From Magnetovibrio sp. PR-2 (GTDB lineage Bacteria > Pseudomonadota > Alphaproteobacteria > Rhodospirillales > Magnetovibrionaceae), in contig NZ_JBAHUR010000001.1 of NCBI RefSeq assembly GCF_036689815.1, positions 62,001 to 126,000 on the forward strand: a stretch of DNA of 64,000 nucleotides, read 5' to 3'. The position numbers and the translations under genes were made by a program. Under the pieces are notes generated by a model, which saw nothing but the letters and a program-made list of their open reading frames with translations, searched no databases and had not been told where the DNA came from. Numbering within the stretch: the stretch's first letter is position 1; every line of letters begins with the position of its first letter. Shown one piece after another: positions 36,867 through 45,906 of this stretch.

Positions 36867-36892
36867 GGGCCGGAAGCTCCCGCTTCCGGCCC
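36867..36892. other. Perfect GC-rich hairpin without T-run
   Basis: GGGCCGGAAGC/GCTTCCGGCCC with loop TCCC. Neither strand has a T-run after it, so it is not a standard terminator. Its outer arms resemble those of the amtB terminator at 38403. It may be the 3' structure of a short RNA. Confidence 0.5.
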
Positions 36893-37034
36893 GACTGTGA
36901 CCCAGCACAGTGCCTCATATATTTGCATCTGCCTTTTTTCTGCACAGAAATTGGGCGGCATATTTGTGTCTGGAAATGTTCTATTCCCGACATTCCCCTT
37001 TCGATTCCAAAGCCTTGTCTTAAAACCCACAAAC

Positions 37035-37049
37035 TGGCACGAAACTTGA
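37035..37049 (+). promoter_or_regulatory. Sigma-54-like promoter of amtB
   Basis: TGGCACGAAACTTGA: perfect -24 block and spacing, with GA instead of GC at -12. It sits 106 bases before the amtB ATG, predicting transcription from near 37060. amtB genes are classical NtrC/sigma-54 targets, which supports the assignment despite the mismatch. Confidence 0.55.
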
Positions 37050-37155
37050 GATTGTCTCAGCGGCTCAGTCACTGAGCCCGGGGTCTGCCTGCCTTTGCTG
37101 TGGGTCCGGCAAGACTTTGATGTGCTTTAGAAATTGAGAGTTGGGGTATTTCGCC

Positions 37156-38373
37156 ATGCAAGTCGGTATGGACGTCTTTTTTGTGCTTATGGGTGCGGCC
37201 ATGGTGCTCGCCATGCACGCGGGTTTCGCTTTTTTGGAAGTGGGTACGGTTCGCCGCAAGAACCAAGTCAACGCGCTGGTCAAAATCATCACCGATTTCG
37301 CCATGTCGACGGTGGCGTATTTCTTTGTCGGATATTCCGTGGCCTACGGGGTGAATTTTTTTGCGTCGGCCAGCGTAATTACGGGTGCTGCTGAAGGCTC
37401 CGCCTTTGCACCCAGCGGTTATGATCTGGTCAAATTCTTTTTCCTTTTGACGTTTGCCGCCGCCATTCCCGCGATCATTTCCGGCGGCATCGCCGAGCGC
37501 GCCAAGTTTTGGCCGCAACTGGTGGCGACGGGTATCTTGGTGGCTGTGATCTACCCCACCTTCGAAGGCATGGTGTGGGGTTCACGCCTAGGCTTCCAAG
37601 ACATCATTGAGAGCATCGGCGGCGCCCCGTTCCATGACTTTGCCGGCTCCATCGTGGTTCACGCGGTCGGCGGTTGGCTGGCTTTGGGGGCTGTTATCAT
37701 GTTGGGGGCACGCCAGGGGCGTTATAAAAAAGACGGATCCCTGGTCGGCATTCCACCGTCCAACATTCCATTTTTGGCGCTGGGCTCTTGGATCCTGGTG
37801 GTGGGCTGGTTCGGCTTCAACGTCATGAGTGCCCAATCGGTCGAAGGTGTAACGGGCCTGGTCGCCATCAACTCTTTGATGGCGTTGGCCGGCGGCATTT
37901 TGGCAGCCGTGGTTGTCGGCAAGAACGATCCGGGCTTTATTCACAACGGCGCTCTGGCGGGCTTGGTCGCGGTGTGCGCCGGTTCAGACATCATGCATCC
38001 CTTGGGCGCTTTGGCGGTCGGTACCGTCGCAGGTGGGTTGTTTGTCTGGGGCTTCAACCAGTGCCAAGAAAAATGGAAAATCGATGATGTTCTGGGGGTT
38101 TGGCCCCTGCACGGCATGTGCGGACTTTGGGGCGGCATTGCCGCTGGCGTCTTTGGCTTGGAAGCCTTGGGCGGCCTGGGCGGCGTGACGTTCATCTCGC
38201 AATTGGTGGGCTCGGCAGCGGGTGTCATTTTCGCCACCGTTGGCGGCTTCATTGTTTACGGCGTCTTAAAAGCCGTGATGGGCATTCGTCTGCACGAAGA
38301 AGACGAATACCGCGGTGCGGATTTGTCGCTGCACCACATCAGCGCGTACCCCGAAGAAGACACCCACGCTTAA
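37156..38373 (+). CDS. amtB: Ammonium transporter
   Basis: 405 aa from ATG 37156 (TTG 37141 also in frame, but a GGGG box lies nine bases before the ATG). About eleven transmembrane helices. The pore signatures are present: conserved Asp and first pore His in HDFAGSIVVHAVGG, and the second in PLHGMCGLWGGIAAGVFG; GFAFLEVGTVRRKN is the usual first-helix segment. No cleavable signal peptide, unlike E. coli AmtB. No glnK gene is adjacent, so PII control, if any, comes from elsewhere. Likely nitrogen-regulated through the sigma-54-like elements upstream. Confidence 0.95.
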   Translation: MQVGMDVFFVLMGAAMVLAMHAGFAFLEVGTVRRKNQVNALVKIITDFAMSTVAYFFVGYSVAYGVNFFASASVITGAAEGSAFAPSGYDLVKFFFLLTFAAAIPAIISGGIAERAKFWPQLVATGILVAVIYPTFEGMVWGSRLGFQDIIESIGGAPFHDFAGSIVVHAVGGWLALGAVIMLGARQGRYKKDGSLVGIPPSNIPFLALGSWILVVGWFGFNVMSAQSVEGVTGLVAINSLMALAGGILAAVVVGKNDPGFIHNGALAGLVAVCAGSDIMHPLGALAVGTVAGGLFVWGFNQCQEKWKIDDVLGVWPLHGMCGLWGGIAAGVFGLEALGGLGGVTFISQLVGSAAGVIFATVGGFIVYGVLKAVMGIRLHEEDEYRGADLSLHHISAYPEEDTHA

Positions 38374-38402
38374 ACACTGGGCTTTCATCTTTTCGCGTTT
38401 CA

Positions 38403-38431
38403 GGGCCGGACGTCCGCGTCCGGCCCATTTT
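38403..38431 (+). terminator. Terminator of amtB
   Basis: Perfect 10-bp stem GGGCCGGACG/CGTCCGGCCC with loop TCCG, followed by a short ATTTTG tract. Confidence 0.75.
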
Positions 38432-38502
38432 GTCTGCACCAAAACGGCCAAACCCCGCAGTTATTAAGGAGTTGGTAAGCCTCAGCGCGTAAAAATGGGA
38501 CC

Positions 38503-40893
38503 ATGTCATGGCTATCGGAAAAAATTGGTTCAGGCCCTTTGCTGCCCACTGGCAGCCAGGCCTTTTTCGCGCGCCGTTTGAGCGAGTTCTCCGGCGCAGG
38601 GCTCATTGCACTGGCAGGCGGCTATACCGCAGCGCTTTTGAGTTATGCACCCAGTGATCCGTCGTTCAATTCGGCAAGTAGTGGCCACGTCGCCAACTGG
38701 CTTGGCACACCCGGAGCGTTGATCGCCGACTTAGGCATTCAAGCCTTCGGTTTAGCCGCCGTGTTCCCGGCGCTGACACTCTTGGCGTGGGGTGTTTTGT
38801 TGCTGCGAAAATTGGCCGTTCGCCAACTTTGGCTGTCCGCAACCTTGATGATTTTGGCCCCTGTTTTGGCCGCCATGAGCTTAGCCGCCGCACCCATCTG
38901 GTCGAGCTGGCCCTTAGCCGTCGGCTTAGGCGGTGTCAGCGGGGCGATCTTGTTGGAACGCCTGGCCGGGGTGTTCATGTTGGTGGGCGCAACGGACTTA
39001 AAGCTCACCGCCTTAATCGCAGCCCTGGTGATCGCCGTGCCCGCCATGGCGGCGTTTATCTATTCCCTGGCGTTGCCCCGTTCGGACTGGCAAGCCGCAG
39101 GCCGTATGGTTTTGGCCTTAAACCACGCCTTGGGCCGTGTGCTGATCAACGCCGTTCTGCGCGCAAGGTCGCGCCGCCAAGAGGCAATTGATGAAGACGA
39201 AGACGACTTCGACGATTTGGAACTTTCCGAGGACGGCCAAGCCGCGGTCACAAAACCCAAACGCACCCCCAAAAAAGCCACGGCGCAAAAAGCCAAGCCC
39301 AAAGCGGTGGTCGAAGACACGCCTGCACCGATGAAACCGGGCCGCAAGGCCAAAGCCCAACGCCAGCGCACCTTGGATTTGGGTGTGGACGGCAATTATG
39401 AACTGCCCCCCCTGGACATTTTGGACGCCCCCGATGCTAAGGGCGGCACACAAATGAGCAAAGACGCCTTGGCGCAAAACGCAGAAATGCTGTCCAGCGT
39501 TTTGGGCGATTTTGGCGTCAAAGGCGAAATCGTCAAAGTCCGCCCGGGTCCAGTGGTCACGCTCTACGAACTTGAACCCGCACCGGGCACAAAAACATCG
39601 CGCGTGATCGGTTTGTCGGACGACATTGCCCGGTCTATGAGCGCCGTTTCAGTGCGTGTTGCCACGGTACCGGGCCGCAACGTGATTGGCATCGAACTGC
39701 CCAACCAAACCCGCGAAATGGTTCACCTGCACGAACTCATCGCGTCCCAAGACTTCGAAAAAGCAAAAGGTGGCTTAAACTTAGCTTTGGGCAAAGACAT
39801 TGGCGGAAACCCCGTGATCGTCGATTTGGCGCGCATGCCGCACTTGTTGGTATCGGGCACCACGGGTTCGGGTAAATCGGTCGGTGTGAACGCGATGATT
39901 TGCTCGCTTTTATATCAATACACCCCTGATCAGTGCCGCTTTATCATGATTGATCCAAAGATGTTGGAGCTCAGCGTCTACGACGACATCCCCCATTTGC
40001 TAAGCCCCGTGGTTACCGACCCCGGCAAAGCGGTGGTGGCGTTGAAATGGGCGGTGCGCGAAATGGAAGACCGCTACCGTCTCATGAGCCAGATGGGCGT
40101 GCGCAACATTACAGGCTACAACCAACGCCTTGGCGACGCGGCGAAAAAAGGCGAAGTTTTGACACGTCGTGTGCAAACCGGGTTTGACGAAGCTGGCAAA
40201 CCAGTCCATGAAGACCAGCCCTTAAGCATGGATCCGCTGCCTTATATCGTTGTGATTGTTGATGAAATGGCGGATTTGATGTTGGTGGCGGGTAAAGACG
40301 TTGAAGCCGCCATCCAGCGCCTGGCGCAAATGGCGCGCGCGGCTGGCATCCACTTGGTTATGGCCACCCAACGCCCTAGTGTTGACGTAATTACCGGTAC
40401 AATTAAAGCCAACTTCCCCACCCGGATCAGCTTCCAAGTGACCTCCAAAATCGATAGCCGTACGATTTTAGGCGAACAAGGTGCAGAACAGCTTCTCGGG
40501 CAGGGCGATATGTTGTATATGGCGGGCGGCGGACGCATTACCCGCGTACACGCCCCGTTTGTTTCGGACGAAGAAGTCGAAGACGTGGTCCGTCACTTGA
40601 AGACCCAGGGCCAACCGGCTTATATCGAATCCGTCACCGAAGAGCAGGAGCCCGAATTGGGTGAGTTACCTGCAGCCGGTGGCGGTACCAAGGACGACGC
40701 CCTTTACGACCAAGCCGTGGCTTTGGTCGCACGTGAAGGCAAAGCGTCCACCAGTTTTGTGCAGCGTCACCTGCAAATCGGTTACAACCGGGCGGCGCGC
40801 ATTATTGAACGTATGGAAGCCGAAGGCGTGGTCAGCAAAGCCAACCGCGTCGGACGCAGAGAGGTTTTGATCGGCGATGTCAGTGCAGCCTAG
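38503..40893 (+). CDS. ftsK: DNA translocase FtsK
   Basis: 796 aa. The N-terminal membrane domain has about four helices (residues 30-195), followed by a short acidic and Lys/Ala/Pro-rich linker. The RecA-like motor carries Walker [29 protein letters not shown] and Walker [14 protein letters not shown], and the C-terminal winged-helix gamma domain ([24 protein letters not shown]) reads KOPS. It pumps chromosome dimers toward dif at the division septum and activates XerCD. Overlaps lolA by 17 bases. Confidence 0.97.
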   Translation: MSWLSEKIGSGPLLPTGSQAFFARRLSEFSGAGLIALAGGYTAALLSYAPSDPSFNSASSGHVANWLGTPGALIADLGIQAFGLAAVFPALTLLAWGVLLLRKLAVRQLWLSATLMILAPVLAAMSLAAAPIWSSWPLAVGLGGVSGAILLERLAGVFMLVGATDLKLTALIAALVIAVPAMAAFIYSLALPRSDWQAAGRMVLALNHALGRVLINAVLRARSRRQEAIDEDEDDFDDLELSEDGQAAVTKPKRTPKKATAQKAKPKAVVEDTPAPMKPGRKAKAQRQRTLDLGVDGNYELPPLDILDAPDAKGGTQMSKDALAQNAEMLSSVLGDFGVKGEIVKVRPGPVVTLYELEPAPGTKTSRVIGLSDDIARSMSAVSVRVATVPGRNVIGIELPNQTREMVHLHELIASQDFEKAKGGLNLALGKDIGGNPVIVDLARMPHLLVSGTTGSGKSVGVNAMICSLLYQYTPDQCRFIMIDPKMLELSVYDDIPHLLSPVVTDPGKAVVALKWAVREMEDRYRLMSQMGVRNITGYNQRLGDAAKKGEVLTRRVQTGFDEAGKPVHEDQPLSMDPLPYIVVIVDEMADLMLVAGKDVEAAIQRLAQMARAAGIHLVMATQRPSVDVITGTIKANFPTRISFQVTSKIDSRTILGEQGAEQLLGQGDMLYMAGGGRITRVHAPFVSDEEVEDVVRHLKTQGQPAYIESVTEEQEPELGELPAAGGGTKDDALYDQAVALVAREGKASTSFVQRHLQIGYNRAARIIERMEAEGVVSKANRVGRREVLIGDVSAA

Positions 40894-41611
40894 TGCCACC
40901 ACAAGCCCCACCACAAGTGACGAGCCCGTGCTCGCGCCCATCCCTAACCGCGCGTTTCCGCTGAACCGTGTCGTCGGCGGCTTGCTTGCCGTTGCCATTG
41001 CCTTTGCGGCCGCTGCCGTGGTCCTGCCCAAATCGGCGGACGCCAAAGACGCCATCGGTTTGGACACGGCTCAAAAAAAAACAATTCTTGGCATCCAAGA
41101 TAACCTAAACGCCATTTCCACCATGCAATCGCGCTTTATGCAGATCACCTCTGAAGGTGGATTTGCCAAAGGCACGTTCCGTTTGCAACGTCCCGGAAAA
41201 ATGCGCATCGATTACGATCCGCCCGTGCCCGTGCTGGTGATCTCCAACGGTTTATTGGTCATGTACAAGGATAAAGAGCTCGATCAGTTGAGCCATGCGC
41301 CGCTGGCAACCATTCCGGCGTCTATGTTCATCGGCGACAATGTGGATTTTTTCGGCGACGATCTTCTGATCACCGACTTTATCCACGAAGACGGCGTGAT
41401 CCGTTTAACGCTCCAACGCAGCGACGACCCGCTGGACGGCAGTTTGACATTGGTGTTTGAAGACCAGCCTTTGGCGTTGAAAAAATGGACCGTGATCGAC
41501 GCACAAGGCATCAACACCACGGTGTCCTTAGTTGCGCCAAGATTTGGTGAAAGCTTTGATCAGGATCTATTCAAGGTCGAAACCCAGCGCATGAGCGGGC
41601 CTGACAATTAA
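40877..41611 (+). CDS. lolA: Outer-membrane lipoprotein carrier protein LolA
   Basis: 244 aa. A cytoplasmic tail and a hydrophobic segment (residues about 33-50, [19 protein letters not shown]) ending at SADAKDA act as the signal sequence. The mature part shows [34 protein letters not shown], the LolA hallmark, and LFKVE at the end. It ferries lipoproteins from LolCDE to the outer membrane. The ATG lies inside the end of ftsK, a common alphaproteobacterial arrangement. The N-tail before the signal sequence is unusually long, so a later start is possible. Confidence 0.9.
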   Translation: MSVQPSATTSPTTSDEPVLAPIPNRAFPLNRVVGGLLAVAIAFAAAAVVLPKSADAKDAIGLDTAQKKTILGIQDNLNAISTMQSRFMQITSEGGFAKGTFRLQRPGKMRIDYDPPVPVLVISNGLLVMYKDKELDQLSHAPLATIPASMFIGDNVDFFGDDLLITDFIHEDGVIRLTLQRSDDPLDGSLTLVFEDQPLALKKWTVIDAQGINTTVSLVAPRFGESFDQDLFKVETQRMSGPDN

Positions 41612-41649
41612 GCCCTGCCAAGGCTGCGCCTTTCGTTATTCCACAATAT

Positions 41650-42354
41650 TTAAGGGACCAACCGATAACCGCCCGGTTCGGTGATCAACAGCTCGGCGTG
41701 GGACGGGTCGTGTTCCATTTTTTGGCGCAAACGGTAGACGTGAGTTTCCAGCGTATGCGTGGTCACACCTGCATTGTAGCCCCACACCTCACCCAACAAT
41801 TCATCACGGCTGACCACACGATCGCCGTGGAGATACAAAAACTTGAGAATTTGAGATTCCTTGTCCGTCAGACGGATTTGTTTGCCGCCACCGTTGTCGC
41901 CGGGGTCGGGGGCTTCTAAAACCTTCGCACCGGGGCGAAAGGCAAAGTCCCCTATGCCCAAAATGGCTTCATCACTGTGTTCAAACTGGCGAATGTGAGC
42001 GCGGATGCGGGCGATCAGAACGCCCAACTTAAAGGGCTTAATCACATAGTCCGTCGCTCCTGCATCAAGCCCACGGATGGTGTCTGCATCGCTGTCTGAA
42101 CTCGTCAGCATAATGATCGGCGCGTTGACACCTCCGGCGCGCATCCGCCGACACACTTCGCGCCCGCCCAAATCGGGGAGCTCCACACTCAACACGATCA
42201 GATCAAAATATCCCTTAAGCGCCTCATCCAATCCGTCCGAGCCACCCTTTGCCACTGTGCAGACGAATTGCTCCATCTGGGACAGCTGCTCGCTCAACAT
42301 GTCCGTCAGCACCCCATCACTGTCGACGATCAATATGCGTTTGCCTTCGCTCAT
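41650..42354 (-). CDS. OmpR/PhoB-type response regulator lacking the phosphoacceptor Asp
   Basis: 234 aa from ATG 42354 (purine-rich GGAAAGAGA upstream). Receiver domain 1-120, winged-helix DNA-binding domain about 130-234 with the typical EVWGYNAGVTTHTLETHVYRLRQK. The receiver keeps Lys106 (VIKPF) and the Thr, but the phosphoacceptor position reads Ser56 (VLSVELPD, normally VLDVxLPD) and the acidic pair is weakened to DSD. Ordinary aspartyl phosphorylation should thus be impossible; it may act as a phosphorylation-independent regulator. No kinase is adjacent. Related regulators near lolA in other alphaproteobacteria are OmpR-type; the target genes are unknown. Confidence 0.92.
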   Translation of the reverse strand: MSEGKRILIVDSDGVLTDMLSEQLSQMEQFVCTVAKGGSDGLDEALKGYFDLIVLSVELPDLGGREVCRRMRAGGVNAPIIMLTSSDSDADTIRGLDAGATDYVIKPFKLGVLIARIRAHIRQFEHSDEAILGIGDFAFRPGAKVLEAPDPGDNGGGKQIRLTDKESQILKFLYLHGDRVVSRDELLGEVWGYNAGVTTHTLETHVYRLRQKMEHDPSHAELLITEPGGYRLVP

Positions 42355-42586
42355 GGTGGTGTCTCTTTCCCTGCCCCGTGCCCAAGTCAAAATCAACCTC
42401 TTAGATACTATATCGGAACTTAGTGCGCTGACGACAATATCGGAGATTCGCGTTTTCGCTCTTTTCTTACTGGCCCGGCTTGGGTAATGTCCGAAAAAGC
42501 CTGTGTAATGTTCTCTGTGAGATGCTGTTTTGTAAGCTCAGGGGGGGAGAACGGCACCAGGATATACAGAAGGTAACATCTAGCCT

Positions 42587-43753
42587 ATGCCCCATCGCCA
42601 AAGTCTTTTACCCATGCCCGCCACGCGTGAGCCGGCTTCGTTGCTGGCTGTCGATCGCGCTGTTTTTGAGCTGCGCCGGGGTCGGGCCGTGGGTATAGCG
42701 GCAGGTGGCGGAGCCAAAGCTTTGGTTATGGCTGCGGAAGGTTGTTCCGCCGAAGCCCTAGAAGACATTGAAAAACTTGCCCAATGCGCGCCCACCATGG
42801 CGATCACCGACAAGCGTGCAGAAGTCTTGGGCATTCAAGCCCCTGACGACGAAGCGGTGCACGACGTCACTGTTTTGTCCATCCATATGGACGGCGGCCT
42901 CGATGAAGACGCCGTTGTGCAGCTGGCCGACCCCTTGTCCGAAGGGTCCAAAGCCGCCTTAGCCCGCGCCACAGCCAGCCATGTTCAGACCCACGGTGTT
43001 CACACCGCCGCCATCGGTTTGGCCAAAATCGCCCGTTTGCTGCCGGCCACCGTCGTCGCCATGGTTGACGATCCCGACAGTGCCGATTTCGCAGGCTGGA
43101 TTTCCCGGCGCAATCTGGTGATGGTCGACGCTGGCGACGTGTTCCAATACGAGCGCACCGCCGCACGCACTTTGGGCCGCATCTCGGATGCCCGTGTGCC
43201 ACTGGAAGATGCTGAAAACACACAGATTATTGCCTACCGGCCCCAAGACGGCGGGTTGGAACACTTGGCCATCGTCATTGGCGATCCCAACGCCGCGCCC
43301 GACCCTTTGGTGCGCATCCATTCCGAATGTTTTACGGGTGATTTGCTGGGGTCTTTGCGCTGTGATTGCGGCGATCAATTGCGCGGCGCGATACAGGAAA
43401 TCTCTAAAAATGGCGCGGGCGTTTTGTTATATTTGGCCCAAGAAGGCCGCGGCATCGGTTTGGTCAACAAACTGCGCGCTTACACTTTACAAGACCGGGG
43501 TTTGGATACGCTGGATGCCAACGAAATGTTGGGTTATGACGCCGATGAACGGGTTTACCTGCCAGCCGCAGAAATGCTGAAAGACTTAGGCCTCAAATCG
43601 GTGCGCTTGCTCACCAACAACCCCGATAAAGTCGACGCCCTCGCGCGCTTTGGCGTCGATGTCAAAGAACGTGTCGAGCATGCCTTTCCGTCCAACAAAC
43701 ACAATGAACACTACCTGGAAACCAAAAAGGTTAAAGGTGGTCATTTGTTCTAA
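42587..43753 (+). CDS. ribA: GTP cyclohydrolase II with degenerate RibB-like N-terminal domain
   Basis: 388 aa. The C-terminal GTP cyclohydrolase II domain carries the zinc site CFTGDLLGSLRCDCGDQL (CX10CXC), LYLAQEGRGIGLVNKLRAY and LLTNNPDKV. It opens GTP to the first riboflavin intermediate. The first 190 residues correspond in place to a DHBP synthase domain but lack the acidic EDREGE-type catalytic loop, so this half is probably non-catalytic. No FMN-riboswitch-like sequence is seen upstream. Divergent from the OmpR-type regulator across 232 bp. Confidence 0.93.
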   Translation: MPHRQSLLPMPATREPASLLAVDRAVFELRRGRAVGIAAGGGAKALVMAAEGCSAEALEDIEKLAQCAPTMAITDKRAEVLGIQAPDDEAVHDVTVLSIHMDGGLDEDAVVQLADPLSEGSKAALARATASHVQTHGVHTAAIGLAKIARLLPATVVAMVDDPDSADFAGWISRRNLVMVDAGDVFQYERTAARTLGRISDARVPLEDAENTQIIAYRPQDGGLEHLAIVIGDPNAAPDPLVRIHSECFTGDLLGSLRCDCGDQLRGAIQEISKNGAGVLLYLAQEGRGIGLVNKLRAYTLQDRGLDTLDANEMLGYDADERVYLPAAEMLKDLGLKSVRLLTNNPDKVDALARFGVDVKERVEHAFPSNKHNEHYLETKKVKGGHLF

Positions 43754-43884
43754 AAGCCGGAGCTTGCGAACCACCCGGCAAGTCCTGCCCTATGGGTCAA
43801 TTTCGTCCGGCATTCCGTGCCGTTCTTTTGATAATTACCTTTATGCAATGATTATAACATACTGTTAAATAACAATAATAACTT

Positions 43885-43900
43885 TGGCACTCCCTTTGCA
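43885..43900 (+). promoter_or_regulatory. Sigma-54 (RpoN) promoter of the glycine-zipper gene
   Basis: TGGCACTCCCTTTGCA has the exact GG-N10-GC core and TTGCA; only the G after CAC differs from the consensus. It lies 64 bases before ATG 43964, a distance similar to the element before the response regulator gene at 26153. Confidence 0.75.
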
Positions 43901-43963
43901 CTGTCATCGTGACGCCAGAGGTCCGTTTTGGACTTTGGCAAACGATAAGCATTGGAAAGAACC

Positions 43964-44617
43964 ATGGACATCAGTCCCTATCAGGCTGACGCTCTACTTG
44001 GACAACGGGAAAAATCCCGGATAGTTGAGCGTCCGCCCGTCACCGAAATATCGGGTATTGGCGGACAAGGATCGCAAAGCGGCGAAGAAGACGGCAACAT
44101 CTTCTTCGACACGTTGGTCGATACGGTCAATCCGCTACAGCATATACCCGGTGTCTCCAGCGTCTATCAAGCCGCCACCGGAGACGAAACCAATCCCATC
44201 GCCTCCATGGCGGGCGGATTTTTGTTTGGCGGACCCATCGGACTTGCGGCCGGCGCTGCGTCGTCTTTTTTTGAAATGATCACGGGCGACAGCGTCATGG
44301 GCCACGTGGCGTCGCTGTTCGGCGAGGAAGAAGTTCCACAGCCGGAAGGTGGCTTAACGGAACTGGCTTCAAAGGCCGATCCCGGCGCGCTGGAATCTCT
44401 CATACGCCCAACGGGTTCACCTTTAAGCCTTGAAAACTATCAAGCTTTTGCCCAAGCTCAAGCCCAACAGAACATCGGCACGGGCGCCCAATCCCAAGAT
44501 GTCAACTGGACGTCCAACATTTGGACATCCCACGCGCTAAAAGACGCCACGGGTATCTATGAGACCAACCAGCAACTGGGCGAACATCAAAAACGCATGG
44601 ATGACGCCATCGTTTAG
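43964..44617 (+). CDS. Conserved-looking protein of unknown function with glycine-zipper segment
   Basis: 217 aa from ATG 43964 (GGAAAG upstream; TTG 43952 less likely). After a polar N-terminus of about 45 residues comes DTVNPLQHIPGVSSVYQAATGD, then a Gly/Ala-rich hydrophobic hairpin (AGGFLFGGPIGLAAGAASSFFEMITGD) that resembles glycine-zipper membrane segments, and a Gln/Ser-rich tail. No signal peptide or known domain is recognised. I have the impression that similar proteins occur in other Rhodospirillales. A near-perfect sigma-54 promoter precedes it, which in this group is typical of flagellar or nitrogen genes. The product might associate with membranes. Confidence 0.75.
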   Translation: MDISPYQADALLGQREKSRIVERPPVTEISGIGGQGSQSGEEDGNIFFDTLVDTVNPLQHIPGVSSVYQAATGDETNPIASMAGGFLFGGPIGLAAGAASSFFEMITGDSVMGHVASLFGEEEVPQPEGGLTELASKADPGALESLIRPTGSPLSLENYQAFAQAQAQQNIGTGAQSQDVNWTSNIWTSHALKDATGIYETNQQLGEHQKRMDDAIV

Positions 44618-44643
44618 GCCTGGACACAGGGAGCAGCTCAGCC

Positions 44644-45156
44644 ATGGTGCTTGAACGCATCACTGTTGATCCGCAAGGCTGGATCGTCGCCGGCGAACGG
44701 CGGCTGCGCTGCGCCTTGGGCAAAGCGGGCATCACCAACGCCAAGGTGGAAGGTGATCTGGCGACCCCTGCGGGCCTTTTGCATATGGAGCGAGTTTATT
44801 ATCGCGCGGACCGCATGGTCGGTCCGCCGATCACATCCTTGCCCGTGGACGAAATCGAACCCGACATGGGGTGGTGCGACGATCCCGACCATGGGGACTA
44901 TAATCAACTGGTGACACTGCCCCACCCCGCCCGTCATGAAAAATTGTGGCGCGAGGACAGCCTGTATGATGTTGTCGTGGTTCTGGACCACAACACCCAT
45001 CCTGTTGAATCTGGGCGAGGCAGTGCCATTTTCATGCACATCGCCAAGCCAGATTTTTCCGGAACGGAAGGCTGTATAGCCTTGGATAAAAAAGATTTAT
45101 TGCAGTTATTACTAAATTGCAATGAAAGCACAGAGATCGAGGTGTCCGCGCCTTAA
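44644..45156 (+). CDS. L,D-transpeptidase-like YkuD-domain protein
   Basis: 170 aa. The catalytic YkuD motif is present as MHIAKPDFSGTEGCIAL, giving His132 and Cys144 with Thr in place of the usual Ser before GC. The substrate-binding part has TPAGLLHMERVYYRADR. There is no signal peptide or membrane anchor, although L,D-transpeptidases work on peptidoglycan in the periplasm, so the export route is unclear. It starts 26 bp after the glycine-zipper gene; its stop overlaps by four bases the end of the convergent yggS. Confidence 0.88.
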   Translation: MVLERITVDPQGWIVAGERRLRCALGKAGITNAKVEGDLATPAGLLHMERVYYRADRMVGPPITSLPVDEIEPDMGWCDDPDHGDYNQLVTLPHPARHEKLWREDSLYDVVVVLDHNTHPVESGRGSAIFMHIAKPDFSGTEGCIALDKKDLLQLLLNCNESTEIEVSAP

Positions 45157-45854
45157 GCCTCACCGGGTTTGGGGCGCGTGCCAAAGATGGCGGTGCCCAC
45201 ACGCACGTGTGTTGCCCCAAACGCGATGGCGGTTTCGAAATCGCTGCTCATCCCCATACTCAAATTCACCAGACCGTTACGCTCGGCGATTTTAGCCAGC
45301 AGCGCAAAATGCAACGCGGGCTCTTCGTTAACGGGGGGGATGCACATCAAACCTTTGATCTCGAGATCCAGTTCATCGCGACACAGGGTTATGAAGGCAT
45401 CGGCGTCTTTGGGCGATATTCCGGCCTTTTGCGCCTCTTCGCCCGTGTTGATTTGCACGAAAATCGGTAGCCGCTTGTCCGCCCGCACAAATTCCTTCGC
45501 CAAACCGCGCGCCAATTTTTCCCGATCGACGGTTTCGATCACGTCGAACACCTCAACCGCCTGCTTAATTTTATTGGTTTGCAGCGGCCCGATGAGGTGC
45601 AAAGTGAGATCTGGATACTCCGCGCGCAACTGTGGCCACTTCCCAACAGCTTCTTGCACGCGATTTTCGCCAAAAACCCGCTGTCCGGCCTCTAATACCG
45701 GACGAATGCGCTCAAGTCCGTGCACTTTCGACACTGCGACCAAGTGAACTCCGGCTTTTTCCCGCCCCGCGGCGGCGCTTGCTGCGTCAATTTGGTCTTG
45801 AACCGTTTTAAGCCCTTGGACCGAATTAAAATCGGGGTTATGAGTTGCAGTCAT
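45153..45854 (-). CDS. YggS-family PLP homeostasis protein
   Basis: 233 aa. Single TIM-barrel domain of the fold-III PLP-binding type without a catalytic partner domain: the PLP Lys43 in VAVSKVHG, FGENRVQEA, LHLIGPLQTNK, LMCIPP, LSMGMSSDFETAIAFGATHVRVGTAIFG. The family controls the free PLP pool and is not an enzyme in the usual sense. Head-to-head with the ThiE-like gene over 52 bp. Confidence 0.95.
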   Translation of the reverse strand: MTATHNPDFNSVQGLKTVQDQIDAASAAAGREKAGVHLVAVSKVHGLERIRPVLEAGQRVFGENRVQEAVGKWPQLRAEYPDLTLHLIGPLQTNKIKQAVEVFDVIETVDREKLARGLAKEFVRADKRLPIFVQINTGEEAQKAGISPKDADAFITLCRDELDLEIKGLMCIPPVNEEPALHFALLAKIAERNGLVNLSMGMSSDFETAIAFGATHVRVGTAIFGTRPKPGEA

Positions 45855-45906
45855 GAGTGAAAACTCCGTCTAGGCGCATCCTGCGCTGGATGATACATAG
45901 AACATT

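Larger units (their letters stand above)
36495..37155. other. Structured intergenic region between ubiH-like and amtB genes
   Basis: About 660 bp without a credible gene. From left to right it holds a 9-bp stem (TCCTTATGG/CCATAAGGA, 36647-36676), a sigma-54-like element at 36725, a 6-bp long-range stem ACGGGG/CCCCGT (36817-36855), a perfect 11-bp GC-rich hairpin at 36867-36892, a second sigma-54-like element at 37035, and an inverted repeat GGCTCAG-TCA-CTGAGCC at 37062-37078 close to the predicted amtB transcription start. The part between the two sigma-54-like elements could be a short structured RNA. Confidence 0.6.

Noticed and set aside
42397-42586. Riboswitch search upstream of ribA
   Set aside because: No conserved FMN-aptamer blocks were seen.
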